Source of the DNA: Streptomyces sp. SAJ15
GTDB lineage: Bacteria; Actinomycetota; Actinomycetes; Streptomycetales; Streptomycetaceae
Assembly: GCF_007595705.1 (NCBI RefSeq)
Contig: NZ_NISY01000003.1
Span: 1 to 64,000 of the forward strand
Direction: 5' to 3'
Length of the DNA stretch: 64,000 bases
Shown here in pieces: positions 33,490 to 41,814 of the stretch. Position 1 is the first letter of the stretch. Each line of letters opens with the position of its first letter. The position numbers were made by a program, and so were the translations under genes. Below the pieces are notes generated by a model. The model ran no database searches. It was given only the letters and a program-made list of their open reading frames with translations, and had not been told where the DNA came from.

Positions 33490-35445
33490 TCACCGTACGG
33501 GGCCCTGCCGGGCGTCCCCCGGTTCCGTCCCCGGCCCTGTTCCTGGGTTCGCCCCCGGCTCCGTGCCCGCCTTCGGCACCCGCTCCTTGGCCACCAGCCG
33601 CCCGTCACGGAAGCACAGCCGGAAGTGGTCCACGCCCACGAACAGCTCCCCACTGGCACGGTAGTAGCGACAGCGCGCACCCGACGGCGGCGTGGACGCC
33701 CGGTCGACGGGCGGGTCGGCGACCGCCCGCGCGGGCAGCAGCGGCTCGATGTCCGCCTCGCGCTGGCCGACGCGCAGGCTCGCGTAGTCGGCGGGCGTGA
33801 GGACGGTGTGGGTGCTGACGTACGCGTACCAGCCGAGGGCGCCCGCCACGACGACCAGCGCGGCCCCGCCCACCAAGGCGGACAACGGCAACAGCCCGCG
33901 CCGGGTGGCACGCCGCGCACGGGCGAACTCGCCCGCGGGCTCGGTGTCGTACGCCCCCGCCGCCCAACCGGCCGACAAACCGGCCGACAAACCGGCCGAC
34001 GAACCCGCCGACGCCTCCCCGTGGGCGGCGGCGCCGGGCGCGGGGCCGGCGGGCGCGGAGGCGGCGGGCGCGGAGGCGGGTGCGGATGCGGATGCGGATG
34101 CGGATGCGGATGCGGATGCGGATGCGGATGCGGCGAGCGTGGTGTGCGGAAGCCGCGCCACCACCGCGAAGCCGTCACCCCGTGGGCCCGCCGTGAACGC
34201 GCCGCCCGCCAGCCTGACCCGCTCGCGCAGCGCCAGCAGCCCGGTCCCGGCGCCCCGTTCCGTTCCCCTAGGGCCGCTCGCGCCGTCGTCCGTCCCGCGC
34301 CTCCCCGCGTCGGGGGCGGTCGCGCCCGACGCGCCGTCCGACCCCGGACCGCTGAACACCGCCACCGTCGTCTCCGTGGCCGTCTCGGCGACGGTCACCG
34401 TCACCGGTGCGCCCGGAGCGTGCTTGGCGGCGTTGGTGAGCGACTCCTGGACCACGCGGTGCGCGGCGCGCTCGGCGATCAGCGGCAGCACGGGGGCGGA
34501 CCGCGGGAGGCCGCCGCCCGGCCGTTCCCCACCACCCCCGGGCAGCGGCGCGGCCACGCCCGCCGCGTCCCCGGACACCGGCGCCGCCCCACCCGCCCGC
34601 GTCGTCCGTGCCAACCGCACCGGAAGGCCGGAGTCGGCGGCGCGCTCGACCAGGGCGTCGATGGTCTCGCCCGCCGGGGTGAGCGGGCCGGAGACGGCGG
34701 CCGACAGGTCCTCCGCGTCCCGGAGCACGCCGATGATCTCGCGCAGCCGCTCCGTCGCCTCGGCCGCCGCCGCCCGCAGCTCGCCCGCCGCCGCCCGGTG
34801 TCGCTCGGCCAGGTCGGGGGCGACCTGGAGCGCGCCCGCGCGGAGGGCGATCAGGCTCAGCTCATGGCCGAGGGAGTCGTGCATGTCCTGGGCGATCCGC
34901 GCCCGCTCGCGCAGCCGGGCGCGGTCGGCGGCGATGTGCTGCTCGCGCGCCAACTGCTCGGCCCGGGTCCAGCCCGCCGCGACCAGCGCCCGGTCCTGCC
35001 GCCGGTAGCGGCCGATCAGCCACGGGAAGACCACGCCGAAGAGCAGCGTCGCGACCATCACCAGCCACTGGATCACCGGGTCGTCGCCCCGGATCAGGGC
35101 CACGGCCGTGCCCACCGCGGCGATCGCGCCGAAGACCGCCGCCGCGCCCCGGGCGCGCTCTCCCCGGCGCCCGAGCAGATAGCCGAACGCGGACAGCGCG
35201 GGTCCGTAGGAGAGGGTGAAGAGGGATGTGGCGACCGCCAGCGAGACCGCCCCGGCCAGCAGCAGCGCCGCCGCCGGGCGGGCCCGCGCCACCGCGACGG
35301 CCAGCGCCAGCACCACCAGCCCGGCGGCGGTCTGCCAGCCGGGCAGGGGCTCGTTCAGCCCCAGCCGGTCGGCGACCAGCGAGGGCACGGCGAGCGTCGC
35401 CCACAGGAACAGCCCGCTCAAGACCCGGTGACGTCGGCTCCTCAT
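33490..35445 (-). CDS. Sensor histidine kinase with C-terminal membrane and exported domain
   Basis: A 651-residue NarX/DesK-type kinase. Residues 1-145 form several membrane spans. The HisKA_3 motif is RARIAQDMHDSLGHELS with His189, and the HATPase domain spans about 320-435 (VVQESLTNAAKHAPGAP; GTGLLALRERV). Unusually, the protein continues through an Ala-Ser repeat (440-455) and SAGL repeats into another transmembrane helix (about 518-541) and an exported domain of about 100 residues (PADYASLRVGQREADIEPLL; two Cys) that recalls BamE/SmpA folds. The frame is open far upstream, but ATG 35445 fits the domain start. It is coupled to the response regulator. Confidence 0.88.
   Translation of the reverse strand: MRSRRHRVLSGLFLWATLAVPSLVADRLGLNEPLPGWQTAAGLVVLALAVAVARARPAAALLLAGAVSLAVATSLFTLSYGPALSAFGYLLGRRGERARGAAAVFGAIAAVGTAVALIRGDDPVIQWLVMVATLLFGVVFPWLIGRYRRQDRALVAAGWTRAEQLAREQHIAADRARLRERARIAQDMHDSLGHELSLIALRAGALQVAPDLAERHRAAAGELRAAAAEATERLREIIGVLRDAEDLSAAVSGPLTPAGETIDALVERAADSGLPVRLARTTRAGGAAPVSGDAAGVAAPLPGGGGERPGGGLPRSAPVLPLIAERAAHRVVQESLTNAAKHAPGAPVTVTVAETATETTVAVFSGPGSDGASGATAPDAGRRGTDDGASGPRGTERGAGTGLLALRERVRLAGGAFTAGPRGDGFAVVARLPHTTLAASASASASASASASASAPASAPAASAPAGPAPGAAAHGEASAGSSAGLSAGLSAGWAAGAYDTEPAGEFARARRATRRGLLPLSALVGGAALVVVAGALGWYAYVSTHTVLTPADYASLRVGQREADIEPLLPARAVADPPVDRASTPPSGARCRYYRASGELFVGVDHFRLCFRDGRLVAKERVPKAGTEPGANPGTGPGTEPGDARQGPVR
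34081..34133 (-). repeat. Hexanucleotide microsatellite in kinase gene
   Basis: Eight copies of TGCGGA plus a partial one encode (Ala-Ser)n on the minus strand between the ATPase domain and the second membrane segment. Being a multiple of three, unit gain or loss would change linker length without a frameshift. Confidence 0.95.
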
Positions 35446-35893
35446 CCGCTCGACGTTACCCAGCCGCCCGGCCACCGCGCCCCTGTCGAAAGTCAGGGTG
35501 GTCGAACACGGGACCGCGGGTGCGCCGGACCGGGACTGCTCCCTCGCGGGCGCCCCCAGCCTCCCGGCCGTGCCGCCAGGAGGCATCCCCGGCCGCGCCG
35601 CCAGGCGCCCCAGGACCGTACCGACGCAGGCCCCCAAAGGCCCGCGGCCCCGAAGCGGTGAGGAGCCGAAACGCGCAGTCGCGGCACCCTGGCCCACCCA
35701 CGGGTCGGACCAACCCATCGGCCCACCCAACCGCGCGTCGCGAGACACGCGGCACGGCCACACATCACGATCCACCCGGCCCGCCAGGCCGGCCCCGCCG
35801 GCCCGGCGGGACCGCGCGCACCGGACCCGCCCCGCCCCGCGCACGGCCGGGTCCGGCGGCCACGCCCGCTTTCGTGCCAGGATCGGAGGCGCG
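35446..35893. other. Divergent region kinase / mutY
   Basis: About 450 bp between two divergent genes. No frame shows sustained codon bias and I see no repeats or hairpins of note. It should hold the two promoters. Confidence 0.35.
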
Positions 35894-36832
35894 ATGACTG
35901 CCAAGACTGATGCCGCCAAGACGACCTCCGAACCCACCGTCTCCGCCGGCGCCGCCGCGCCCGCCGAGCTGCACGGCCCCGTCATCACCTGGTTCCAGGC
36001 CCACGCCCGCGATCTGCCGTGGCGCCGCCCGGAGGCCGGGCCGTGGGGGGTGATGGTCAGCGAGTTCATGCTCCAGCAGACGCCGGTCAACCGGGTGCTG
36101 CCCGTCTACGAGCAGTGGCTGGCCCGCTGGCCGCGCCCGGCCGACCTGGCCGCCGAGCCGCCCGGCGAGGCGGTCCGCGCCTGGGGCCGGCTCGGCTATC
36201 CGCGGCGCGCGCTGCGCCTGCACGCCGCCGCCAGCGCCATACAGGAGCGGCATCGCGGCGAGGTGCCGACCGACCACGCGCGGCTGCTGGCGCTGCCGGG
36301 GATCGGCGAGTACACGGCGGCGGCCGTCGCCTCGTTCGCGTACGGGCAGCGGCACGCGGTGCTCGACACCAACGTCCGCCGGGTCTTCGCGCGCGCGGTG
36401 ACCGGCGTGCAGTACCCGCCGAACGCCACCACGGCCGCCGAGCGCACCCTGGCCCGGGCACTGCTGCCGGAGGACGAGCCGACGGCCGCCCGCTGGGCCG
36501 CCGCCACCATGGAGCTGGGCGCGCTGGTCTGCACGGCCCGGACGCCCGACTGTGGGCGCTGCCCCATCGCCCAGCGCTGCGCCTGGCGGCTGGCCGGCTC
36601 TCCGGCACACGAAGGTCCGCCGCGCCGCGGCCAGACCTACGCGGGGACCGACCGTCAGGTGCGGGGCAAGCTGCTGGCGGTGTTGCGGGAGGCGATCGAG
36701 CCGGTGCCGCAGGCGGTGTTGGACCGGGTGTGGGACGAGCCGGTGCAGCGCGCCCGCGCGCTGGACGGACTGGTGGCCGACGGCCTGGTGGAGCCGCTCG
36801 CCGGTGGCCGCTACCGGCTGCCGGCGACCTGA
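35894..36832 (+). CDS. mutY: A/G-specific adenine DNA glycosylase
   Basis: A 312-residue HhH-GPD glycosylase that removes adenine mispaired with 8-oxoguanine. Catalytic Glu57 is in SEFMLQQTPV, the helix-hairpin-helix in LPGIGEYTAAAV (134-145), Asp158 in VLDTNVRR, and the 4Fe-4S ligands C213-x6-C220-x2-C223-x5-C229 are complete. The C-terminal NUDIX-like recognition domain of E. coli MutY is largely absent, as in short actinobacterial forms. ATG 35894 follows GGAGG. Confidence 0.94.
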   Translation: MTAKTDAAKTTSEPTVSAGAAAPAELHGPVITWFQAHARDLPWRRPEAGPWGVMVSEFMLQQTPVNRVLPVYEQWLARWPRPADLAAEPPGEAVRAWGRLGYPRRALRLHAAASAIQERHRGEVPTDHARLLALPGIGEYTAAAVASFAYGQRHAVLDTNVRRVFARAVTGVQYPPNATTAAERTLARALLPEDEPTAARWAAATMELGALVCTARTPDCGRCPIAQRCAWRLAGSPAHEGPPRRGQTYAGTDRQVRGKLLAVLREAIEPVPQAVLDRVWDEPVQRARALDGLVADGLVEPLAGGRYRLPAT

Positions 36833-36868
36833 CCCCGGTGCCCCACCTCAGCTGACCCCGGTGCCCCG
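36829..36868 (+). repeat. 23-bp-period duplication over the mutY stop codon
   Basis: CTGACCCCGGTGCCCC occurs at 36829-36844 and 36852-36867. The first contains the mutY TGA (36830-36832). The second runs into the terminator hairpin. Confidence 0.85.
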
Positions 36869-36885
36869 CCCCGGCGGGGCACCGG
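36858..36885 (+). terminator. Hairpin terminator of mutY
   Basis: CCGGTGCCCCGCC and its complement form a perfect 13-bp stem with a two-base centre, 26 bp after the mutY stop. Confidence 0.75.
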
Positions 36886-36889
36886 CCTG

Positions 36890-37076
36890 TGACGACGATC
36901 CGTTACGGAGCTCCGTAACGACGGCCCCTGACGACGATCCTTTACGGCGGCCCTTGGCGACGGTCCTTTACGGCGGTCCGTTACAGCGACGCGTTACGAC
37001 GGCCCGTTACAGAGCTTCGTTACGACGGCCCGTTACAGCGGCCCGTTACAAAGCTCCGTTACAGCGGCCCGTTACC
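36890..37076 (+). repeat. Degenerate GTTAC repeat array between mutY and sigE
   Basis: About 190 bp built of variants of CGTTACRRCGGCCC, 13-20 bp apart, with about ten copies of (G/T)TTAC. It begins with a perfect 20-bp palindrome CGTTACGGAGCTCCGTAACG (36901-36920). No gene is supported here. The array may be a binding-site cluster or decayed tandem repeat. Confidence 0.8.
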
Positions 37077-37276
37077 GGCGCGGCCCGCCGATCCGTTACC
37101 CGGCGACACCTGCCGTCCAGCCCCGCGAGGCGGAACCCGCCGCGACCAACTCCCCGACCCCCGCGCGACGTTGCGTACGAACGCCGCCCCACACCGGCTT
37201 TGTGACAGGGCTGTGACAGTCCGAGGACCCGGCTCGGACACTCGCCCTCATCACCCTCCGTTGTTACACAACCTAT

Positions 37277-37318
37277 GGCTTTCCGTGTGGCCCTCGACGT
37301 GCTTCCGTACGGAAAGCC
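37277..37318 (+). promoter_or_regulatory. Inverted repeats upstream of sigE
   Basis: GGCTTTCCGT (37277-37286) is complementary to ACGGAAAGCC (37309-37318). Nested at the right end is a perfect 12-bp palindrome TTCCGTACGGAA (37303-37314). They lie about 90-130 bp before the sigE start. In S. coelicolor the sigE promoter is activated by CseB, so a CseB-binding site is plausible; a leader hairpin is the alternative. Confidence 0.5.
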
Positions 37319-37404
37319 GCAACAGCCCCTCCGTAGGTTCTCTCTCGCGTCGCTCGACGGGGGCGCGCAACGTGGGGAACGCAGCGGAACGGAGGGCTGG
37401 GAAG

Positions 37405-37959
37405 ATGGCCAGCAGCGGCAAGGTTCTTGACTTCGAAGAGTACGTGCGGAACCGGCAGGACGCCCTGCTGCGCAGCGCGCGCCGCCTGGTTCCGGACCCG
37501 ATCGAGGCCCAGGACCTCCTCCAGACCGCACTCGTGCGCACCTACGGCCGTTGGGACGGCATAGCCGACAAGTCGCTCGCCGACGCGTACCTGCGCCGTG
37601 TCATGATCAACACGCGCACCGAGTGGTGGCGCGCCCGGAAGCTGGACGAGGTGCCGACCGAGCAGCTGCCGGACGCCCGCGTCGAGGACAGCACCGAGCA
37701 GCACGCGGACCGCGCGCTGCTGATGGACATCCTGAAGGTGCTGGCTCCGAAGCAGCGCAGCGTCGTGGTGCTGCGACACTGGGAGCAGATGAGCACGGAG
37801 GAGACGGCGGAGGCGCTGGGAATGTCCACCGGTACGGTGAAGAGCACGCTGCACCGGGCACTCGCCCGGCTGCGGCAGGAGCTCGAAAGCCGTGGCCTGG
37901 ACGCCCGTGCGCTGGGCCGTCGGGTGTCGGATCGGGGGCAGGAACGGTGCGCGGCCTGA
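37405..37959 (+). CDS. sigE: ECF sigma factor SigE (cell-envelope stress)
   Basis: A 184-residue ECF sigma factor with region 2 (RNRQDALLRSARRLVPDPIE and AQDLLQTALVRTYGRWDGIA) and region 4 (LAPKQRSVVVLRHWEQMSTE, then ETAEALGMSTGTVKSTLHRA). It directs RNA polymerase to cell-wall homeostasis genes. The C-terminal ERCAA matches S. coelicolor SigE as I remember it. ATG 37405 is preferred because GGAGGG lies upstream; GTG 37371 is in frame. The cseA start overlaps its end by 13 bp, giving the known sigE-cseA-cseB-cseC order. Confidence 0.94.
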   Translation: MASSGKVLDFEEYVRNRQDALLRSARRLVPDPIEAQDLLQTALVRTYGRWDGIADKSLADAYLRRVMINTRTEWWRARKLDEVPTEQLPDARVEDSTEQHADRALLMDILKVLAPKQRSVVVLRHWEQMSTEETAEALGMSTGTVKSTLHRALARLRQELESRGLDARALGRRVSDRGQERCAA

Positions 37960-38723
37960 CCAGGCCCTCTCTCAACTCCAGCAAGACCGCCCTGGTGACG
38001 GGCGGTGCGGTCGTCGCGCTCGCGGCAGCCGGCGGGCTATTGCTCGCCGGCTGCGGCACGAGCGCCGAGGGCGTGCGCAACGAAGGCCGGGCCCCGGTGG
38101 CCCGGGCGGAGTCGGCCCCCGCCTACGACAAGGCGGTCGAGAGCCTGCCCCCGAACGTGTCGGCCTCTCCCACGCCGTCCCCCGGCACCCCGGCCACGCT
38201 CAAGGCGGACGCGGTCCGGCTGGTCAAGGGCGATCCCAAGGTCAGCAGCGAGCTGAAGGCCAATCTGCGACCCTGCGGCGATGACGGCTACCCTGTCGAG
38301 GTCTCCTTCGGGGCGCTCACCGGCACCGCCGCCGATGACATGGTCGTCAACGTGCTGACCTGCGGCGACGGTTACGGCATCGGCGCGTATGTCTACCGGA
38401 AGTCCGCCGGGTCGTACCGGAACGTCTTCGTGGACGAGAAGGCGCCGCTGTTCGCGACCGCCGACGGGGACGAGCTGCAGGTCACCAAGTACGTGTACGC
38501 GTCGGCCGACGCCGTGTGCTGCCCGTCCGCCCAGGACGACCTCTGGTACCGCTGGGACGGGAAGCGCACGGCGTTCGTCTACGACCGCCGTGCGCGGGTG
38601 GACTACAGCAACGGCGCGGAAGAGCAGGAGAAGCTCGACGAGCAGGAGAAGGACTCCCTCGACGAGCAGCGGAAGAAGCAGGCGGTCGCGCCGACGGCGA
38701 CGGACGACGGAACGGAAGGCTGA
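37947..38723 (+). CDS. cseA: Lipoprotein CseA
   Basis: A 258-residue exported lipoprotein: basic N-terminus, hydrophobic segment (ALVTGGAVVALAAAGG) and lipobox LLLAGC. The exported domain contains paired cysteines (LRPCGDD, LTCGDG, AVCCPS) and ends in a highly charged Glu/Lys/Gln tail. In S. coelicolor CseA dampens the CseC-CseB response to envelope stress. GTG 37947 overlaps the end of sigE. Confidence 0.9.
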   Translation: MRGLTRPSLNSSKTALVTGGAVVALAAAGGLLLAGCGTSAEGVRNEGRAPVARAESAPAYDKAVESLPPNVSASPTPSPGTPATLKADAVRLVKGDPKVSSELKANLRPCGDDGYPVEVSFGALTGTAADDMVVNVLTCGDGYGIGAYVYRKSAGSYRNVFVDEKAPLFATADGDELQVTKYVYASADAVCCPSAQDDLWYRWDGKRTAFVYDRRARVDYSNGAEEQEKLDEQEKDSLDEQRKKQAVAPTATDDGTEG

Positions 38724-38731
38724 CAGCGGCG

Positions 38732-39439
38732 GTGGCCGAGACCCATGTGCTCTTCGTCGAGGACGACGACGTCATCCGCGAGGCGACGCAGCTCGCCCTG
38801 GAGCGTGACGGCTTCGTGGTGACGGCCGTGCCGGACGGGCTGGCCGGTCTGGAGCAGTTCCGGGCCAACCGGCCCGACATCGCGCTGCTGGACGTGATGG
38901 TGCCGGGGCTGGACGGGGTGAGCCTGTGCCGCCGCATCCGCGACGAGTCCACCGTGCCGGTGATCATGCTGTCGGCGCGGGCCGACTCCATCGACGTGGT
39001 CCTCGGCCTGGAGGCCGGGGCCGACGACTATGTGACCAAGCCGTTCGACGGGGCGGTGCTGGTCGCCCGGATCCGGGCGGTGCTGCGCCGCTTCGGGCAC
39101 GCCAGCGGGCCCGGCGGCACGCCGAGGGACCAGGCCAACGACCCCGCCGACTGCGGGGTGCTGCGCTTCGGCGACCTGGAGGTCGACACCGAGGGCATGG
39201 AGGTGCGGAAGGCCGGCAACCCGGTGGCGCTGACCCCCACCGAGATGCGGCTGCTGCTGGAGTTCTCCGCGGCGCCGGGCACCGTGCTCTCCCGCGACCG
39301 GCTGCTGGAGCGGGTGTGGGACTACGGCTGGGGCGGCGACACCCGGGTGGTCGACGTCCATGTGCAGCGGCTGCGCGGCAAGATCGGCACGGACCGCATC
39401 GAGACGGTCCGTGGCTTCGGCTACAAGCTCCGGCCCTGA
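38732..39439 (+). CDS. cseB: Response regulator CseB (OmpR type)
   Basis: A 235-residue OmpR/PhoB-type regulator: receiver with acidic cluster EDDD at 10-13 and phospho-acceptor Asp54 (IALLDVMVPGLDG), then a winged helix (LTPTEMRLLLEFSAAPGTVL; HVQRLRGKIG). In the S. coelicolor system phosphorylated CseB activates the sigE promoter. GTG 38732 is eight bases after the cseA stop. The Asp and switch residues are intact. Confidence 0.94.
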   Translation: MAETHVLFVEDDDVIREATQLALERDGFVVTAVPDGLAGLEQFRANRPDIALLDVMVPGLDGVSLCRRIRDESTVPVIMLSARADSIDVVLGLEAGADDYVTKPFDGAVLVARIRAVLRRFGHASGPGGTPRDQANDPADCGVLRFGDLEVDTEGMEVRKAGNPVALTPTEMRLLLEFSAAPGTVLSRDRLLERVWDYGWGGDTRVVDVHVQRLRGKIGTDRIETVRGFGYKLRP

Positions 39440-39453
39440 CGAGGCCCGGCTCC

Positions 39454-40752
39454 ATGAAGAAGCTCGCGTTCCGTTCCGGCCTGCGGTGGAAGGTCAGCAT
39501 CGCCATCGCCGCCGTGGGCGCGCTGGTGGCGATCGCGCTGAGCCTGGTCGTCCACAACGCGGCCCGTGTCTCCATGCTCGACAGCAGCCGCGATGTGATG
39601 AACGACCGGGTGCTGGCGGCCAAGCGCTGGTACGAGAAGACCGGCACCCTGCAGTTCAGCGCCAAGCTGGACGACCCGGAGCTGCCCGAGGACCTGCGGA
39701 AGGTGGCCGCGCGCGGCGAGAGCGCCAGCTACCTCCAGGACTCCGGCTCCGGCGCGCCCGAGGTGTGGGCCTCGGTGCCGCTCAACGACGGCCGGGTGCT
39801 GTCGATCCACAGCCGCTTCAAGGATCGCTTCGAGGTGCTGCGCGACCTCGACCGGGCGCTGGTGATCGGCTCGGTGTCGGTGGTGCTCGGCGGCATCGCG
39901 CTGGGCGTGCTCATCGGCGACCAGCTCTCCCGGCGACTGCGGAAGGCCGCGATGGCCGCCCGCAAGCTCGCCGAGGGCGACTCGGAGGTCCGGGTCCGGG
40001 AGGCGATCGGCGGCCGGGTCCGGGACGAGACCGACGACCTGGCACGCGCCATAGACGGCATGGCCGAGGCGCTCCAGCAGCGGCTGGAGGCCGAGCGGCG
40101 GGTGACCGCCGATATCGCGCACGAGCTGCGCACGCCGGTGACCGGCCTGCTCACCGCCGCCGAGCTGCTGCCGCCGGGCCGACCCACCGAGCTGGTGCGG
40201 GACCGGGCCCAGGCGATGCGCCAGCTGGTGGAGGACGTGCTGGAGGTCGCCCGGCTGGACGGCTTCGCCGAGCGGGCCGAGCTCCAGGAGATCGCCCTGG
40301 CCGAGTTCGTCAGCCGCCGGGTGCGGGGGGTGGCTCCGGACGCGAAGATCGCGGTGATCCGGGACGCCCACGTCAGCACCGATCCGCGCCGCCTGGAGCG
40401 CATCATCGGCAATCTGCTCGCCAACGCCGCCCGGCACGGCAAGCCGCCGTTCGAGGTCACGGTCGAGGGCCGGGTGCTGCGCATCCGCGACCACGGGCCG
40501 GGCTTCCCGGAGGCGCTGCTCAAGGACGGCCCGAGCCGCTTCCGGACCGGCAGCAAGGACCGGGCGGGCAAGGGTCACGGCCTCGGCCTGACCATCGCCG
40601 CCGGCCAGGCCCGCGTCCTCGGCGCGCGACTCACCTTCCGCAACGCGGAGCCGCTGGCCGAGGGCCGCGAGGGTGCGGTCGCCGTGCTGTGGCTGCCGGA
40701 GTCCGCGCCGACCAACACGGGCAGCTTCCCCGTCATCGACGTACCGGACTGA
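39454..40752 (+). CDS. cseC: Sensor histidine kinase CseC
   Basis: A 432-residue membrane kinase with two transmembrane helices (about 13-34 and 136-156) around an extracytoplasmic sensor of about 100 residues, HAMP (155-210), a phospho-acceptor His223 in ADIAHELRTPVTG, and HATPase motifs (IIGNLLANAARHG, GHGLGLTIAAGQA). It senses envelope damage, for example by cell-wall antibiotics, and signals to CseB. It starts 14 bp after cseB and ends the operon before a strong terminator. Confidence 0.94.
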   Translation: MKKLAFRSGLRWKVSIAIAAVGALVAIALSLVVHNAARVSMLDSSRDVMNDRVLAAKRWYEKTGTLQFSAKLDDPELPEDLRKVAARGESASYLQDSGSGAPEVWASVPLNDGRVLSIHSRFKDRFEVLRDLDRALVIGSVSVVLGGIALGVLIGDQLSRRLRKAAMAARKLAEGDSEVRVREAIGGRVRDETDDLARAIDGMAEALQQRLEAERRVTADIAHELRTPVTGLLTAAELLPPGRPTELVRDRAQAMRQLVEDVLEVARLDGFAERAELQEIALAEFVSRRVRGVAPDAKIAVIRDAHVSTDPRRLERIIGNLLANAARHGKPPFEVTVEGRVLRIRDHGPGFPEALLKDGPSRFRTGSKDRAGKGHGLGLTIAAGQARVLGARLTFRNAEPLAEGREGAVAVLWLPESAPTNTGSFPVIDVPD

Positions 40753-40800
40753 CCGGCCCGATCACGCTGACCGCGGCGTCCACGGGGCGAGGCGGAACGC

Positions 40801-40850
40801 CGAAGGCGACCCCCAGGACAGGCGCGGAGCCGTCCTGGGGGTCGCCTTCG
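40801..40850. terminator. Terminator between cseC and the M23 peptidase
   Basis: A perfect 19-bp stem (40801-40819 with 40832-40850, CGAAGGCGACCCCCAGGAC and its complement) with a 12-base loop closes the sigE operon and can also serve the convergent peptidase gene. Confidence 0.88.
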
Positions 40851-40913
40851 ATCTGCTGGATCAGGCGTCCGGGGTCATGGAGGACCCCACGCCGTGATGC
40901 GGTTCCGGCAGGG

Positions 40914-41681
40914 TCAGATGCCCACGCCGTGGCCCCGCAGGAAGCCCAGCGGCTCGACGGAGGAGCCGTAGTTCGGGGTGGTGCGCACCTCGAAGTGCAG
41001 GTGCGGACCGGAGGAGTTGCCGGTGGAGCCGGACAGGGCGATCACCTGGCCGGTCGCCACGGTCTGGCCGACGCTGACCTTCAGCACGGAGTTGTGCGCG
41101 TACTGGGTGTAGGTGCCGTTGTCGTGCCGGATGACGACGGCGTTGCCGTACGCGGGGCCGTCGCCGCCGCCGTTCGGGCCGGCCTTGACGACCGTACCGG
41201 TGTGCACGGCCTTGACCGGGGTGCCGGTCGGCACGACCAGGTCCTGGCCGCTGTGGGTGCTGGTCCACATGCTGCCGGCCTTGCCGTACGTGGCGCCGAC
41301 GACGTAGTTGTCCACCGGCTTGACCCAGTCCGGAGCGGGGGCCGGGGCCGGCGCGGGCGCGGCCGGGGCCGGGGCGGGCGCCGGGGCGGCCTTCACCTCG
41401 GTGCGGGCCTCGCTACGCGACGCCTTCTTGGCGGCCTCGTCGCCCTTGGCGCGGTCGGCGGCGGCCTTCTTCTCGGCCTCCGCGCCCTTGCGCTGGTTGT
41501 CGGCCTGGGCCTGGACCGACGTGGCGACCTTGCTCGCCTCCGACTTCGGCTCCGGGGAGTGGTCCGTGGCAAGCGCCACCCCGGCCCCCAGCGCGGCCGT
41601 CGCTCCCAGGCCCGCGGCCATGACGGCGGCACGGGTGCGGATCGACGTGCTCGCGAAGCGGGTCGTGATGAGCTTCTGCAT
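40914..41681 (-). CDS. Secreted M23-family metalloendopeptidase
   Basis: A 255-residue exported cell-wall hydrolase. The signal peptide spans about 1-38 (AAVMAAGLGATAALGAGVALA). A Lys/Ala-rich coiled segment (45-95) and a Pro-Ala repeat (100-117) precede the LytM-type domain (118-250) with zinc ligands His143 and Asp147 (HSGQD) and His229, with His227 (HLH). It cleaves peptide cross-links of peptidoglycan. The position next to the sigE operon suggests envelope remodelling. GAGAGG precedes ATG 41681. Confidence 0.92.
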   Translation of the reverse strand: MQKLITTRFASTSIRTRAAVMAAGLGATAALGAGVALATDHSPEPKSEASKVATSVQAQADNQRKGAEAEKKAAADRAKGDEAAKKASRSEARTEVKAAPAPAPAPAAPAPAPAPAPDWVKPVDNYVVGATYGKAGSMWTSTHSGQDLVVPTGTPVKAVHTGTVVKAGPNGGGDGPAYGNAVVIRHDNGTYTQYAHNSVLKVSVGQTVATGQVIALSGSTGNSSGPHLHFEVRTTPNYGSSVEPLGFLRGHGVGI

Positions 41682-41717
41682 ACGGAAACTGCCTCTCGGG
41701 TGTCTCGGTCATGAATG

Positions 41718-41740
41718 CGTTCCGGCTGCGCACCGGAACG
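41718..41740 (-). promoter_or_regulatory. Leader hairpin of the M23 peptidase
   Basis: CGTTCCGG and CCGGAACG pair over a 7-base loop in the 5' leader, 37 bases before the start codon. It could be an attenuator or stability element. It does not match the c-di-AMP ydaO riboswitch, which controls some Streptomyces cell-wall hydrolases. Confidence 0.4.
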
Positions 41741-41786
41741 ACTATTCATTGGTAACCCGCGCACCCCGCCAGGCCAAGGGGCGCTA

Positions 41787-41814
41787 TTACTAGGCAGAGC
41801 CGTAGTGAATACAA
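41787..41814 (-). promoter_or_regulatory. Candidate promoter of the M23 peptidase
   Basis: On the minus strand TTGTAT (41809-41814) and TAGTAA (41787-41792) are spaced by 16 bp, about 105 bp before the start codon. They fit a vegetative sigma70-like promoter loosely, in a local AT-rich patch. Confidence 0.35.
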
